From: an uncultured Bacteroides sp.
GTDB taxonomy: Bacteria > Bacteroidota > Bacteroidia > Bacteroidales > Bacteroidaceae
NCBI RefSeq assembly: GCF_963678425.1
Contig: NZ_OY782855.1
Location: forward strand, 62,001-126,000
Length of the DNA stretch: 64,000 nt
Direction: 5' to 3'
Below are positions 34,300 to 42,369 of this stretch, piece after piece; the first letter of the stretch is position 1; each line of letters begins with the position of its first letter. The notes under the pieces are model-generated. The model made no database searches. It was given only the letters and a program-made list of their open reading frames with translations, and was not told the DNA's origin. Made by a program: the position numbers and the translations under genes.

Positions 34300-34683
34300 T
34301 TATTTGTCAGAATCGTGTATAAACAGGTTTGTTAGAAATCTCACCAAATGATTGGTGATTAGAACATTACGGAATCTAACTACACAAACGATTATTAGAA
34401 TACTTATACAGGAAATTATGCCGAAACTAACAGCTATTCCGCCTACAAAGGGCTCAAGAATATAGGCAAATGAAAAAAGCAGGTAGAATAAAGTCACCAT
34501 GGAAAGGATAATTAATACAAAGATCATAATAAGTGTAGAAAGCAGAATCGTTAATTTTTCTACAAACTGCAACTTAGCGTAATCCTTTTGCAATATCACA
34601 TACTCTTTGACTTCATCAATGAGTTGCTTAATATTATCTATTGTATTCTTTTCTGTGGACATGGTGACTTTATTTAAATTCAT
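34300..34683 (-). CDS. Phage-holin-like membrane protein (DUF1469 / holin superfamily III)
   Basis: A 127-residue protein with a charged N-terminal helix (about 10-45) and two adjacent membrane segments (about 46-70 and 78-103), the pattern of the YqjE/holin_3_6 family. The start at 34683 overlaps the ytxH stop as ATGA, suggesting translational coupling; the ATG at 34662 is an alternative. Despite the family name this is a chromosomal envelope-stress-type protein, not a prophage marker. Function unknown. Confidence 0.82.
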   Translation of the reverse strand: MNLNKVTMSTEKNTIDNIKQLIDEVKEYVILQKDYAKLQFVEKLTILLSTLIMIFVLIILSMVTLFYLLFSFAYILEPFVGGIAVSFGIISCISILIIVCVVRFRNVLITNHLVRFLTNLFIHDSDK

Positions 34684-34889
34684 TCAGCACCTTCAGAACT
34701 CATTTCTGAAGAAATTTCACTAACAAGGTCATTCATCTCGCTTCGAGATAGTTTGATACCTTTCTTACGAAGGATTTCAGCAATCTTGTTTCTTGTGTCT
34801 TCTCCCTTTTCCGGAGCAAACAATACGCCTAGTGCAGCACCTATGACTGCACCACCCAATAAAGCAGCTAAAACATTTAAATTCTTCAT
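34680..34889 (-). CDS. YtxH-domain protein
   Basis: A 69-residue protein with the YtxH hallmark: a glycine/alanine-rich membrane segment (LLGGAVIGAALGVLFAPEKG) followed by a charged helix (TRNKIAEILRKKG). YtxH proteins are linked to envelope and general stress in Gram-positive bacteria; the role here is inferred. It is the first of a three-gene operon, overlapping the next gene by 4 bp. Confidence 0.88.
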   Translation of the reverse strand: MKNLNVLAALLGGAVIGAALGVLFAPEKGEDTRNKIAEILRKKGIKLSRSEMNDLVSEISSEMSSEGAE

Positions 34890-34915
34890 AGCAATTGTTT
34901 TTGTATAGTTTATTA

Positions 34916-34923
34916 CAAATCTA
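34916..34923 (-). promoter_or_regulatory. -7 element of the ytxH operon
   Basis: Minus strand TAGATTTG, 27 bp before the start codon. No good -33 element. Confidence 0.45.
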
Positions 34924-34993
34924 ATTAATAATTAGATAAGTTGTTCTATTTTAAAACAATTATTTCTTCAATATGGTTTTTAAAAGAGAAAAA

Positions 34994-36256
34994 TTATTTT
35001 TTTTCTTTATTTTGATTCATTTTTTGTCTGCGCCAAAAATCCCCATTGCTACGGTTGCCTTTATATATTTTATTTTCCTTTGCTTGAGTTTTCATTACCT
35101 CCTTTTTCTCTTCGATGGCAACAGCTGCCTCACTGGAAATAAACGGATGATTTGCAATTACCGGAATCTTAATGCCTATGAGCTTTTGAATATCTTTTAA
35201 GTATGGCAACTCTTCTGGTTCACAGAAAGCTATGGCTACACCTTCGTGACCTGCACGTCCAGTTCGTCCGATACGGTGAACGTATGTTTCAGGAACATTG
35301 GGAAGCTCATAGTTGATTACGTGGGATAATTGGTCAACATCTATTCCACGAGCTGCAATATCAGTAGCAATTAATACGCGAAGAGTATGCTCTTTAAAAC
35401 TGGTTAGCGCTTTCTGACGGGCATTCTGAGATTTGTTTCCGTGAATAGCTGCTGCTTCAATGCCTTCTTTAACCAGTAACTTGGCTATTTTGTCTGCTCC
35501 ATGTTTGGTGCGGGTAAACACAAGGACTGATTCTATTGTCGGGCTCTTCAAAAGGTAAAGAAGCAAATCTTTCTTTTCCTTCTTGCCGACAAAGTAAAGA
35601 CTTTGTTGGATAGTATCAACAGTAGAAGATACAGGGGTTACTTCAACCTTTTCCGGGTGAATAAGAATAGTGCCGGCCAGTTTTTCTATTTCCGGCGGCA
35701 TGGTTGCCGAGAAAAATAGTGATTGACGTTTTTTAGGGAGCAAAGGAAGTATACGCTTAATGTCGTGTATAAATCCCATATCAAGCATGCGATCGGCTTC
35801 ATCGAGTACAAAAAATTCCAGAGTTTTTAGCGAAATAAATCCTTGATTGATTAAATCCAGCAGTCTTCCGGGGGTTGCAATCAGTATATCAACTCCTTTT
35901 CTTAAAGCATCAGTCTGAGGCTTTTGCGGAACGCCTCCGAATATAACAGTATGACGTAATCCTGTGAAACGACCGTAAGCTGTAAAACTATCGTTAATTT
36001 GAATGGCAAGTTCACGGGTAGGGGTTAATACGAGGGCTTTAATTCCCCTGTTTTTATCTGTTTTATAGAACTTTTGCAAAATAGGAATTGAAAATGCTGC
36101 AGTTTTACCTGTTCCGGTTTGTGCACAGCCTAACAAGTCTTTGCCTTTTAATATGATTGGAATAGATTGTTCTTGAATGGGAGTTGGTGAGGTGTAGCCC
36201 TCTTCTTGTAAAGCCTTTAAAATAGGGCTTATCAGGTCTAATTGTTCAAATGTCAT
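34994..36256 (-). CDS. rhlE: DEAD-box RNA helicase (RhlE type)
   Basis: The 420-residue protein has all DEAD-box motifs: the Q motif near PTPIQEQSIP, Walker A AQTGTGKTAAF, PTRELA, TPGRLLD, DEAD, SAT, the ATDIAARGIDVD segment and HRIGRTGR. The last 50 residues are basic and low-complexity, as in RhlE and RhlB/CsdA-type proteins that remodel rRNA or mRNA. It is a single gene; a -7 element lies at 36302-36309. Confidence 0.94.
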   Translation of the reverse strand: MTFEQLDLISPILKALQEEGYTSPTPIQEQSIPIILKGKDLLGCAQTGTGKTAAFSIPILQKFYKTDKNRGIKALVLTPTRELAIQINDSFTAYGRFTGLRHTVIFGGVPQKPQTDALRKGVDILIATPGRLLDLINQGFISLKTLEFFVLDEADRMLDMGFIHDIKRILPLLPKKRQSLFFSATMPPEIEKLAGTILIHPEKVEVTPVSSTVDTIQQSLYFVGKKEKKDLLLYLLKSPTIESVLVFTRTKHGADKIAKLLVKEGIEAAAIHGNKSQNARQKALTSFKEHTLRVLIATDIAARGIDVDQLSHVINYELPNVPETYVHRIGRTGRAGHEGVAIAFCEPEELPYLKDIQKLIGIKIPVIANHPFISSEAAVAIEEKKEVMKTQAKENKIYKGNRSNGDFWRRQKMNQNKEKK

Positions 36257-36301
36257 TTAAAATAATTAAAATAGCCTCGCGGCTGGTGTATATTAGTTGC
36301 A

Positions 36302-36309
36302 CAAAGATA
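36302..36309 (-). promoter_or_regulatory. -7 element of the RNA helicase gene
   Basis: Minus strand TATCTTTG, 45 bp before the start codon. Confidence 0.5.
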
Positions 36310-36395
36310 CGTCAAAGTGGTGGGCGTCTGAGAAAATTCCTGAATAGTTAAGGTTATTTAACTAAGAAGCTAATTCAACCTATGTATTAATCTAA

Positions 36396-36403
36396 TATCT
36401 TTG
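36396..36403 (+). promoter_or_regulatory. -7 element of the HU-like gene
   Basis: TATCTTTG. If used, the transcript has a leader of about 110 nt that contains the palindrome at 36441-36462. Confidence 0.45.
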
Positions 36404-36440
36404 CTCTACTTCTTTTATAAAAATAATCTAGATTTAATTT

Positions 36441-36462
36441 TAAAATAATCTAGATTATTTTA
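36441..36462. promoter_or_regulatory. 22-bp perfect palindrome upstream of the HU-like gene
   Basis: A perfect palindrome centred on AATAATCTAGATTATT. A partial copy, AAATAATCTAGATTTA, lies just before it at 36421-36436. It could be a repressor operator or an mRNA leader hairpin; no regulator is known from this sequence. Confidence 0.55.
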
Positions 36463-36523
36463 TAAAATGATTTAGACCTTCTTATCTATTATCTATGAAG
36501 TTATAACTTAAATATTTTGATAT

Positions 36524-36922
36524 ATGAGTATCCAATACAGATTAACGCCCATGCGCGACAACATTAGTGAGAATCCCAAACAAGGATTTTATGCACAAGT
36601 GGTTACTAAAGGCACGATCGATACACGGGAACTGTGCAAATCGATTTCTGAAAAGTGCTCTCTGAACGTTGCCGATATGAAAGCGGCAATTGAGGCACTT
36701 GCGCAAACCATTGAAGATAAACTTCAGGATGGTTACAATGTTAGTATTGACGAGCTGGGAACTTTTTCTGTTTCAGCCGAATCTCGCACAGTACAGGATT
36801 ATGAGGAAATCCGGGGGCAATCGGTTAGAGTGAAAAATATAAATTTCCGTCCCTCTGTCAGACTTAAAACAACAATGAAGACTTCTAAGTTTGAAAGAGT
36901 TCCTGGAAAAAATAGTAAATAG
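36524..36922 (+). CDS. HU-like DNA-binding protein
   Basis: A 132-residue protein of the Bacteroidetes HU-related type. A leading beta region (MSIQYRLTPMRDNISEN) is followed by helices about 35-65 and the HU-like arm (GYNVSIDELGTFSVSAE, then VKNINFRPSVRLK). It is longer than the 90-residue canonical HU. It probably binds DNA as a dimer and may organise the nucleoid. It precedes the SDR gene by 10 bp. Confidence 0.88.
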   Translation: MSIQYRLTPMRDNISENPKQGFYAQVVTKGTIDTRELCKSISEKCSLNVADMKAAIEALAQTIEDKLQDGYNVSIDELGTFSVSAESRTVQDYEEIRGQSVRVKNINFRPSVRLKTTMKTSKFERVPGKNSK

Positions 36923-36932
36923 ATAAAATAAG

Positions 36933-37703
36933 ATGAAAAATAAGATTATCTTTATTACCGGATCTACCAGTGGAATTGGTGAAGGATGTGCACGTAAATT
37001 TGCTTCCAAAGGATCTGATCTGATTCTTAACGGACGCAATGAGGAAAAGCTGCTTAAGTTAAAGGATGAATTAGAAAAAAAATATGGAATAGAGGTTCTT
37101 CCTCTTATTTTCGATGTTCGTGACCGAAAGGCTGCTGCTGAATCATTGGCGTCTCTGAAAGGGAAGTGGTTAAATATTGATGTCCTTATTAATAATGCCG
37201 GACTTGTTTTTGGTGTGGATAAAGAGCATCAGGGAGATCTTGATGAATGGGATATAATGATTGATACCAATATACGAGCTTTGCTATCAATGACACGGAT
37301 GATAACTCCGGGAATGGTTGAACGTGGAAATGGACACATTATTAATATAGGCTCTATTGCCGGAGATGCCGCTTATCCGGGTGGAAGTGTTTATTGCGCA
37401 ACAAAAGCTGCTGTTAAGGCATTGTCGGACGGATTGCGTATTGATCTTGTTGATACTCCTTTGAGAGTGACAAATATAAAACCGGGAATGGTAGAAACTA
37501 ATTTCTCGGTCGTTCGTTTTCGTGGAGATAAAGTAAAAGCAGATAATTTCTATAAAGGTATAAAGCCTCTGACTGGAGCCGACATTGCAGAAACTATTTA
37601 TTTTGCGGCTTCTGCACCTAAGCACATTCAAATTGCCGAAGTTCTTATTATGCCTACAAATCAGGCTACAGGAACTATATCGTATAAAGAAACTGAAGCG
37701 TGA
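36933..37703 (+). CDS. Short-chain dehydrogenase/reductase (YdfG-like)
   Basis: A 256-residue Rossmann enzyme with the cofactor motif TGSTSGIGEG, NNAGLVFG, the catalytic serine in NIGSIAGDA and the YxxxK pair in SVYCATKAAV. An arginine after the glycine motif (NGRNEEKL) suggests NADPH preference. It resembles YdfG, an NADP-dependent 3-hydroxy acid dehydrogenase, but the substrate is not certain. It overlaps the following lipoprotein gene by 4 bp. Confidence 0.9.
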   Translation: MKNKIIFITGSTSGIGEGCARKFASKGSDLILNGRNEEKLLKLKDELEKKYGIEVLPLIFDVRDRKAAAESLASLKGKWLNIDVLINNAGLVFGVDKEHQGDLDEWDIMIDTNIRALLSMTRMITPGMVERGNGHIINIGSIAGDAAYPGGSVYCATKAAVKALSDGLRIDLVDTPLRVTNIKPGMVETNFSVVRFRGDKVKADNFYKGIKPLTGADIAETIYFAASAPKHIQIAEVLIMPTNQATGTISYKETEA

Positions 37704-38104
37704 AAAAGATTCTGAACATATTATTCTTTACTCTGTTGATTTTATTAGGAGTATCATGTTCGGACGATGTATCCCGAATAGAAAATAAGTGGCAGCTTTG
37801 TAAGTACGAATATGCCGATGGGGTAGTACAACGTGAGGATAGTGTGTTCTATAACTTTATGAAAGGCTCATTTTCAGCCATTTGTTTGCTCTCAGATGGG
37901 AACTATAAAACCTTTTGGGGAAACTATTCTTTGGAAGGAAATGAACTGAAAATTCAGATTTTGTCTGGATTCGAAACTGAACCTGCATTTGAGCATTATC
38001 TGAATTGGGAGAATGGTAGCAGGATATTCAAGGTAGATGAGATCTCGTCTTCAGCGTTACAATTAAGTTATAAAGAGGAAAAATTAGTTTTTAGAAAATA
38101 TTAA
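37700..38104 (+). CDS. Small lipoprotein, lipocalin-like
   Basis: A 134-residue protein starting with GTG that overlaps the SDR stop codon (GTGA), which points to coupled translation. It has a lipoprotein signal (FFTLLILLGVSCSDD, acylated at Cys20). The rest is beta-rich and includes NKWQLCKYEYADG and DGNYKTFWGNYSLEGNELKI, reminiscent of the lipocalin-like proteins common in Bacteroides. Function unknown. Confidence 0.8.
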   Translation: MKKILNILFFTLLILLGVSCSDDVSRIENKWQLCKYEYADGVVQREDSVFYNFMKGSFSAICLLSDGNYKTFWGNYSLEGNELKIQILSGFETEPAFEHYLNWENGSRIFKVDEISSSALQLSYKEEKLVFRKY

Positions 38105-38136
38105 TCTGAAATTATTAATTAAAAAGAGAATAAGTT

Positions 38137-38637
38137 ATGAAAAAATTAGCAGTATTAGGAACTGGTTTATGTATTGTTCTTGCGTTTACTTCTTGTAAAT
38201 CAGGTGAAAGTGCTTATAAAAAAGCGTATGAAAAGGCAAAACAACAAGAACTTGCTGAGCCTAAAGTTGCAGAGCCGGTAGAAGTGGCTCCTGTTGCTGA
38301 TGTTCCAATAGTAAAGAAATCAACTACTGCCACTACATCGAATAATGGTGTACGTCAGGAAAGAGTAACAGTTCAAGGTTCTGGTACGTTATTGGATTAT
38401 AGTGTTGTATGCGGCAGTTTCCAGACTAAGGCAAATGCAGAAGCTTTGCAGGAAGATATGATCAAGATCGGATATAAATCTGTGATCGCTCTCAATCCGG
38501 ATACCAATATGTATCGTGTTATTATTAGTACATTCTCTGATAAAGCTTCTGCAGTAGAATCCAGAGATGCATTTAAAGCTAAATATCCAAACAGAAAAGA
38601 TTTCCAGGGTGCCTGGATTTTATATAGAGTATATTAA
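38137..38637 (+). CDS. SPOR-domain lipoprotein
   Basis: A 166-residue lipoprotein (lipobox in VLAFTSCKSGE, Cys20), with a Pro/Glu/Val-rich linker (about 40-85) and a C-terminal SPOR domain (about 85-166; YSVVCGSFQTKANAEALQ, YRVIISTFSDKASAVESRD). SPOR domains bind denuded peptidoglycan at the division septum. It is the last gene of the HU-SDR-lipoprotein run, 32 bp after the previous gene, and is followed by a strong terminator. Confidence 0.92.
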   Translation: MKKLAVLGTGLCIVLAFTSCKSGESAYKKAYEKAKQQELAEPKVAEPVEVAPVADVPIVKKSTTATTSNNGVRQERVTVQGSGTLLDYSVVCGSFQTKANAEALQEDMIKIGYKSVIALNPDTNMYRVIISTFSDKASAVESRDAFKAKYPNRKDFQGAWILYRVY

Positions 38638-38676
38638 TGCTTTTTTGATATTACTTGGAAATATTCTTTCTTTAGT

Positions 38677-38709
38677 AAAGGCAGAAACTGAGAGGTTTCT
38701 GCCTTTTTC
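38677..38709 (+). terminator. Terminator after the SPOR lipoprotein gene
   Basis: AAAGGCAGAAAC (38677-38688) pairs perfectly with GTTTCTGCCTTT (38695-38706), with a 6-nt loop and a T run. Confidence 0.9.
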
Positions 38710-38794
38710 TATATGTTATAAGGTGGAGCCCTCCCTCATCTTTTGCTAATTACTAAAAAAAAAGGCCTGTATAGGTCTCTTTTTCGTATCTTGG

Positions 38795-38881
38795 CGGAAG
38801 ATGAGGGATTCAAACCCCCAGAACGGCAAGCCGCTCAACGGATTTCGAGTCCGCCCCGATCGTTCACTCTGGCAATCTTCC
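38795..38881 (-). tRNA. tRNA-Ser (anticodon CGA)
   Basis: Read on the minus strand, the acceptor arms GGAAGAT and ATCTTCC pair, the anticodon loop is CTCGAAA, a long variable arm is present (TTGAGCGGCTTGCCGTTCT) as expected for serine tRNAs, and the T loop is GGTTTGAATCC. Discriminator G is at 38795 and an encoded CCA follows at 38794-38792. Confidence 0.95.
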
Positions 38882-38890
38882 TTTTGGTAG

Positions 38891-38898
38891 CAAAGTTA
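38891..38898 (-). promoter_or_regulatory. -7 element of tRNA-Ser
   Basis: Minus strand TAACTTTG, 9 bp before the tRNA 5' end. Confidence 0.6.
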
Positions 38899-38975
38899 GC
38901 ATTTATTTTGTTTGAGTGTTAATACTATTATTGTTTTTTTTGTTTAACTGTAGCTTAAATAAATATTTTTAGTTG

Positions 38976-38983
38976 TATTTTTG
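38976..38983 (+). promoter_or_regulatory. -7 element of ruvX
   Basis: TATTTTTG, 11 bp before the ruvX start codon, implying a very short leader. Confidence 0.5.
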
Positions 38984-38994
38984 TACCCTGAATT

Positions 38995-39408
38995 ATGGGA
39001 AGAATACTTGCACTTGATTATGGGAGAAAACGAACGGGTATTGCCGTTACTGATGTTTTGCAGATTATTGCAAACGGATTGACTACTGTGCCCAGTCATA
39101 CATTGCCTGATTTTCTGTTGCAATATGTGGCCAGAGAGCCGGTAGATTTAATATTGATCGGCCTTCCGAAACAGATGAACAATGAATTATCCGAAAGTAT
39201 GAAATATATAAAGCCGTTTGCTCAGCGTTTAAAAAAAAATCTGCCTAATATACCTGTGGAGTTTGTTGACGAACGTTTTACTTCGGTTTTGGCACATCGC
39301 ACAATGATAGATGCTGGATTGAAGAAGAAAGACAGGCAGAGTAAAGAGCTTGTTGATGAGGTCAGCGCAACGATTATTTTGCAGTCCTATATGGAAAGTA
39401 GAAGATAA
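38995..39408 (+). CDS. ruvX: RuvX/YqgF family nuclease
   Basis: A 137-residue RNase H-fold protein with RILALDYGRKRTGIAVTD (first catalytic aspartate), LILIGLPKQMN, the central EFVDERFTS (glutamate) and DEVSATIILQSYM near the end (aspartate). YqgF is an essential nuclease that processes the 5' end of pre-16S rRNA in E. coli and was named as a Holliday junction resolvase. It precedes def by 49 bp. Confidence 0.93.
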   Translation: MGRILALDYGRKRTGIAVTDVLQIIANGLTTVPSHTLPDFLLQYVAREPVDLILIGLPKQMNNELSESMKYIKPFAQRLKKNLPNIPVEFVDERFTSVLAHRTMIDAGLKKKDRQSKELVDEVSATIILQSYMESRR

Positions 39409-39457
39409 TTCAGGGGAGAAATAATTTGTTAATATAATTGTAATATATAGTATAATA

Positions 39458-40012
39458 ATGATTTTACCTATTTATGTTTATGGACAGCCGGTTTTAAGAA
39501 AAATCGCAGAGGATATTACACCTGATTACTCTAACTTAAAAGAGCTGATTGAAAATATGTTTGCTACTATGGACAGAGCTGATGGTGTAGGACTTGCCGC
39601 TCCTCAGATTGGTCTTCCTATTCGTGTGGTAGTGATTAGTCTTGATGTTCTTTCTGATGAACACCCTGAATATAAGGATTTTCGTAAAGCATATATTAAT
39701 GCTTACATTCTTGAGACTGAAGGTGAGATAGTCTCTATGGAAGAAGGCTGCCTGAGCTTACCGGGTATTCACGAATCGGTGAACAGATCAAATAAGATCC
39801 ATGTGAAATATATGGATGAGAACTTTGTGGAGCATGATGAGCATGTTGAAGGTTATCTTGCACGTGTAATGCAACATGAATTTGAGCACCTGGAAGGTGG
39901 TTTGTTTATTGATAATCTTTCTCCGTTGCGCAAGCAGATGATTAAAGGGAAATTGACTGCTATGTTAAAAGGAAAAGCCAGATGCTCATATAAAGTTAAA
40001 ACAATTAAATAA
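39458..40012 (+). CDS. def: Peptide deformylase
   Basis: A 184-residue metalloenzyme that removes the formyl group from new proteins. All three family motifs are present: GVGLAAPQIG, EEGCLSLPG (metal-binding cysteine) and the helix motif QHEFEHLEG (two histidines and the catalytic glutamate; phenylalanine/glutamate replace the usual xD of HExxH neighbours). It is probably cotranscribed with ruvX and ends at a strong terminator. Confidence 0.95.
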   Translation: MILPIYVYGQPVLRKIAEDITPDYSNLKELIENMFATMDRADGVGLAAPQIGLPIRVVVISLDVLSDEHPEYKDFRKAYINAYILETEGEIVSMEEGCLSLPGIHESVNRSNKIHVKYMDENFVEHDEHVEGYLARVMQHEFEHLEGGLFIDNLSPLRKQMIKGKLTAMLKGKARCSYKVKTIK

Positions 40013-40043
40013 GTCAATGTGATATTGATTTTATTTTCTTAAC

Positions 40044-40088
40044 AAAAGCATACTTTCTAATTCTAGAAAAGTGTGCTTTTCGTTTTTT
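40044..40088 (+). terminator. Terminator of ruvX-def
   Basis: AAAAGCATACTTTC (40044-40057) pairs with GAAAAGTGTGCTTTT (40066-40080) with one G-U pair and a bulge, then a run of seven T. Confidence 0.85.
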
Positions 40089-40233
40089 TATTCAGCTTGT
40101 TTTATTGATTAGTAATAAGTTATTTATTAAACGATAGCGGCTGTGTGAATTCACCATTTAAAGTGAATATTAATATTATTTTTTTTGATAAATGAAATAC
40201 TCTTTTCTTATTTTAAAAAAAAAGTTATAAATG

Positions 40234-40263
40234 TTGTTTGTTCAATCGAAATCATTACTTTTG
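40234..40263 (+). promoter_or_regulatory. Promoter of the large TPR gene
   Basis: TTG at 40234-40236 and TACTTTTG at 40256-40263 with a 19-bp spacer, 24 bp before the start codon. Confidence 0.65.
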
Positions 40264-40287
40264 CTGCGCCCTTATATGAATAAATAG

Positions 40288-42291
40288 ATGATAAAGAGAT
40301 TAATAATATACTTTTTGTTATTTCCGGCTGTTGTTTCTGCTCAAATTAATACAGAACGAGTGATGGCGATTGGCCGAAATGCATTGTATTTTGAAGACTA
40401 TGTTCTTTCCATTCAGTATTTTAATCAAGTAGTGAGTGCAAAACCTTATTTGTACGAACCATACTTTTTTCGTGCGCTTGCCAAAATAAACCTGGACGAT
40501 TACCAGGGAGCAGAAGCTGATTGTTCTGCTGCAATTGAACGGAATCCGTTTGTTGTCAATGCATATCAAATTCGAGGCTTGTCACGCATTAAACAGAATA
40601 AATACGATGGTGCTATAGAAGATTATACAAAAGCATTGAATTATGATCCCGAAAATGTAGGTGTTTGGCATAATCTGGCTCTTTGTAAAATCTCCAAACA
40701 GGATTATAATGGAGCTGAAAGTGACTTGTCAAAACTGATTGCACTTTCTCCTCAATATGTCAAAGCTTATTTGATGAGAGCTGAAGTATCTTTGAAGCAG
40801 AAGGATACAATCCGGGCGATGAAGGATTATGAACAAGCACTAAGCATTGATAAATATGACGCGGATGTATGGTCTTCAAGGGCTTCAATTAAGCTTCAGC
40901 AGGCGAAATACAAAGAAGCAGAGTCTGATTATGATCAGGCAACACATCTTAACACAAAGAACTCCGGCAACTATATCAATAGAGCTTTGGCTCGTTTCCA
41001 TCAGAATAACTTGCGGGGAGCAATGGATGATTATGATGTTGCGTTGGGCATTGATCCAAACAATTTTATAGGCCACTATAATCGTGGCCTGCTTCGTGCA
41101 CAAGTGGGTGATAATAACCGGGCGATTGAGGACTTTAATTTTGTGGTAAAGATTGAACCCGATAATATGATGGCAATCTTTAACCGGGGAATTCTTCGCA
41201 GTCAGACGGGAGATTATCGTGGTGCTATTAAAGATTACACTGCAGTTATAAAAGTACATCCTAAATTTTTGGCCGGGTATTATAATCGTGCTGAGGCAAA
41301 ACGAAAAATAGGGGATATTAAAGGGGCTGATCTGGATGAATTTAAAGTAATGAAGGCGCAGCTTGATAAAAGATTTGGCTTGGATAAAGGAAAGAAAAAC
41401 ACCAAGTCCGATAAAACGCGTAAGAAGTCTGATAAGGATATGGAAAATTACGGCAAGATTGTCGTAGCGGACGATTCTGAAGCTGATCAGAAATACAAGA
41501 GCGAGTATCGCGGAAAAATACAGGATAAGAATGTTGAAATCAAGTTGGAACCAATGTTTGCTTTGACGTATTACGAGAAAGCAACTGAGATTAAGCGAGA
41601 TCTGAAATATCATAAGTTTATTGACGATTTGAGTAATTCCGGAGATGTTCCCAAACGGCTTCTGATCACTAATATGGAGGCACCGCTTACTGAAAAACAA
41701 GTAAAGACTCATTTTGCATCTATAGATGAACGTACTTCGGAAATTGTGAAACATCCTAATGATGCAAAAAAACGTTTTGCCCGTTCACTGGACTTTTATT
41801 TGGTGCAGGATTTTGCCAATGCTATAGAAGATTTAACGCAGGCTACTATTTGCAATTCTTCTTTCTTTCCTGCTTACTTCAATCGTTCTTTAGTACGTTG
41901 GAAACAGTTGGAATATGAAAAATCTGAAGAACAGACTGATGCTGCAGAAACATCGTCCGGATTGAAAAAAGTAGATGTAAAAGTACCGGAATATAATATT
42001 GTTAAATCGGATTTGGATAAAGTCATTCAACTGGCACCAGATTTTGTTTACGCCTATTATAATCGTGGAAATGTTCTTTGTATGTTGAAAGATTATCGTT
42101 CTGCAATTGCCGACTATGATAAAGCTATTTTGCTTGATCCCAATTTTGCTGAAGCTTATTACAATAGGGGATTGACCCATATATTCTCAGGAAATAATAA
42201 AAAAGGTATTTCGGATCTTAGTAAAGCCGGTGAACTCGGGATTGTTTCTGCTTATAATGTAATTAAGCGTTTTACAGAACAAAAACAGTAA
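40288..42291 (+). CDS. Exported tetratricopeptide repeat protein
   Basis: A 667-residue protein with a signal peptide (MIKRLIIYFLLFPAVVSAQI) and two TPR blocks, about residues 20-355 and 500-660. The repeats carry the usual W/L/G/Y/A/P pattern, for example YNRGLLRAQVGDNNRAIEDF and YYNRGLTHIFSGNNKKGI. They are separated by a lysine-rich linker (about 365-390, GKKNTKSDKTRKKSDKD) and an unpatterned segment. It is a periplasmic scaffold, with partners unknown. The Lys-rich linker and midsection make it unusually long. Confidence 0.9.
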   Translation: MIKRLIIYFLLFPAVVSAQINTERVMAIGRNALYFEDYVLSIQYFNQVVSAKPYLYEPYFFRALAKINLDDYQGAEADCSAAIERNPFVVNAYQIRGLSRIKQNKYDGAIEDYTKALNYDPENVGVWHNLALCKISKQDYNGAESDLSKLIALSPQYVKAYLMRAEVSLKQKDTIRAMKDYEQALSIDKYDADVWSSRASIKLQQAKYKEAESDYDQATHLNTKNSGNYINRALARFHQNNLRGAMDDYDVALGIDPNNFIGHYNRGLLRAQVGDNNRAIEDFNFVVKIEPDNMMAIFNRGILRSQTGDYRGAIKDYTAVIKVHPKFLAGYYNRAEAKRKIGDIKGADLDEFKVMKAQLDKRFGLDKGKKNTKSDKTRKKSDKDMENYGKIVVADDSEADQKYKSEYRGKIQDKNVEIKLEPMFALTYYEKATEIKRDLKYHKFIDDLSNSGDVPKRLLITNMEAPLTEKQVKTHFASIDERTSEIVKHPNDAKKRFARSLDFYLVQDFANAIEDLTQATICNSSFFPAYFNRSLVRWKQLEYEKSEEQTDAAETSSGLKKVDVKVPEYNIVKSDLDKVIQLAPDFVYAYYNRGNVLCMLKDYRSAIADYDKAILLDPNFAEAYYNRGLTHIFSGNNKKGISDLSKAGELGIVSAYNVIKRFTEQKQ

Positions 42292-42331
42292 TATTTTTAT
42301 TTCAAAAGAAATGATATTTAAAAGAAATAGC

Positions 42332-42339
42332 TACTTTTG
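42332..42339 (+). promoter_or_regulatory. -7 element of thrS
   Basis: TACTTTTG, 30 bp before the thrS start codon. The -33 region is weak. Confidence 0.5.
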
Positions 42340-42369
42340 CAGGACTAAAAAGAATATAAACAAACCATT

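Noticed and set aside
34300..34683. Holin-like protein as a sign of prophage
   Set aside because: No capsid, tail, integrase or lysin genes are nearby, and the YtxH/holin pair is a chromosomal membrane-protein arrangement.
40885..41754. 289-codon minus-strand frame inside the large TPR gene
   Set aside because: Fully overlapped by a well-supported TPR gene. The translation has no TPR, membrane or enzymatic pattern of its own.
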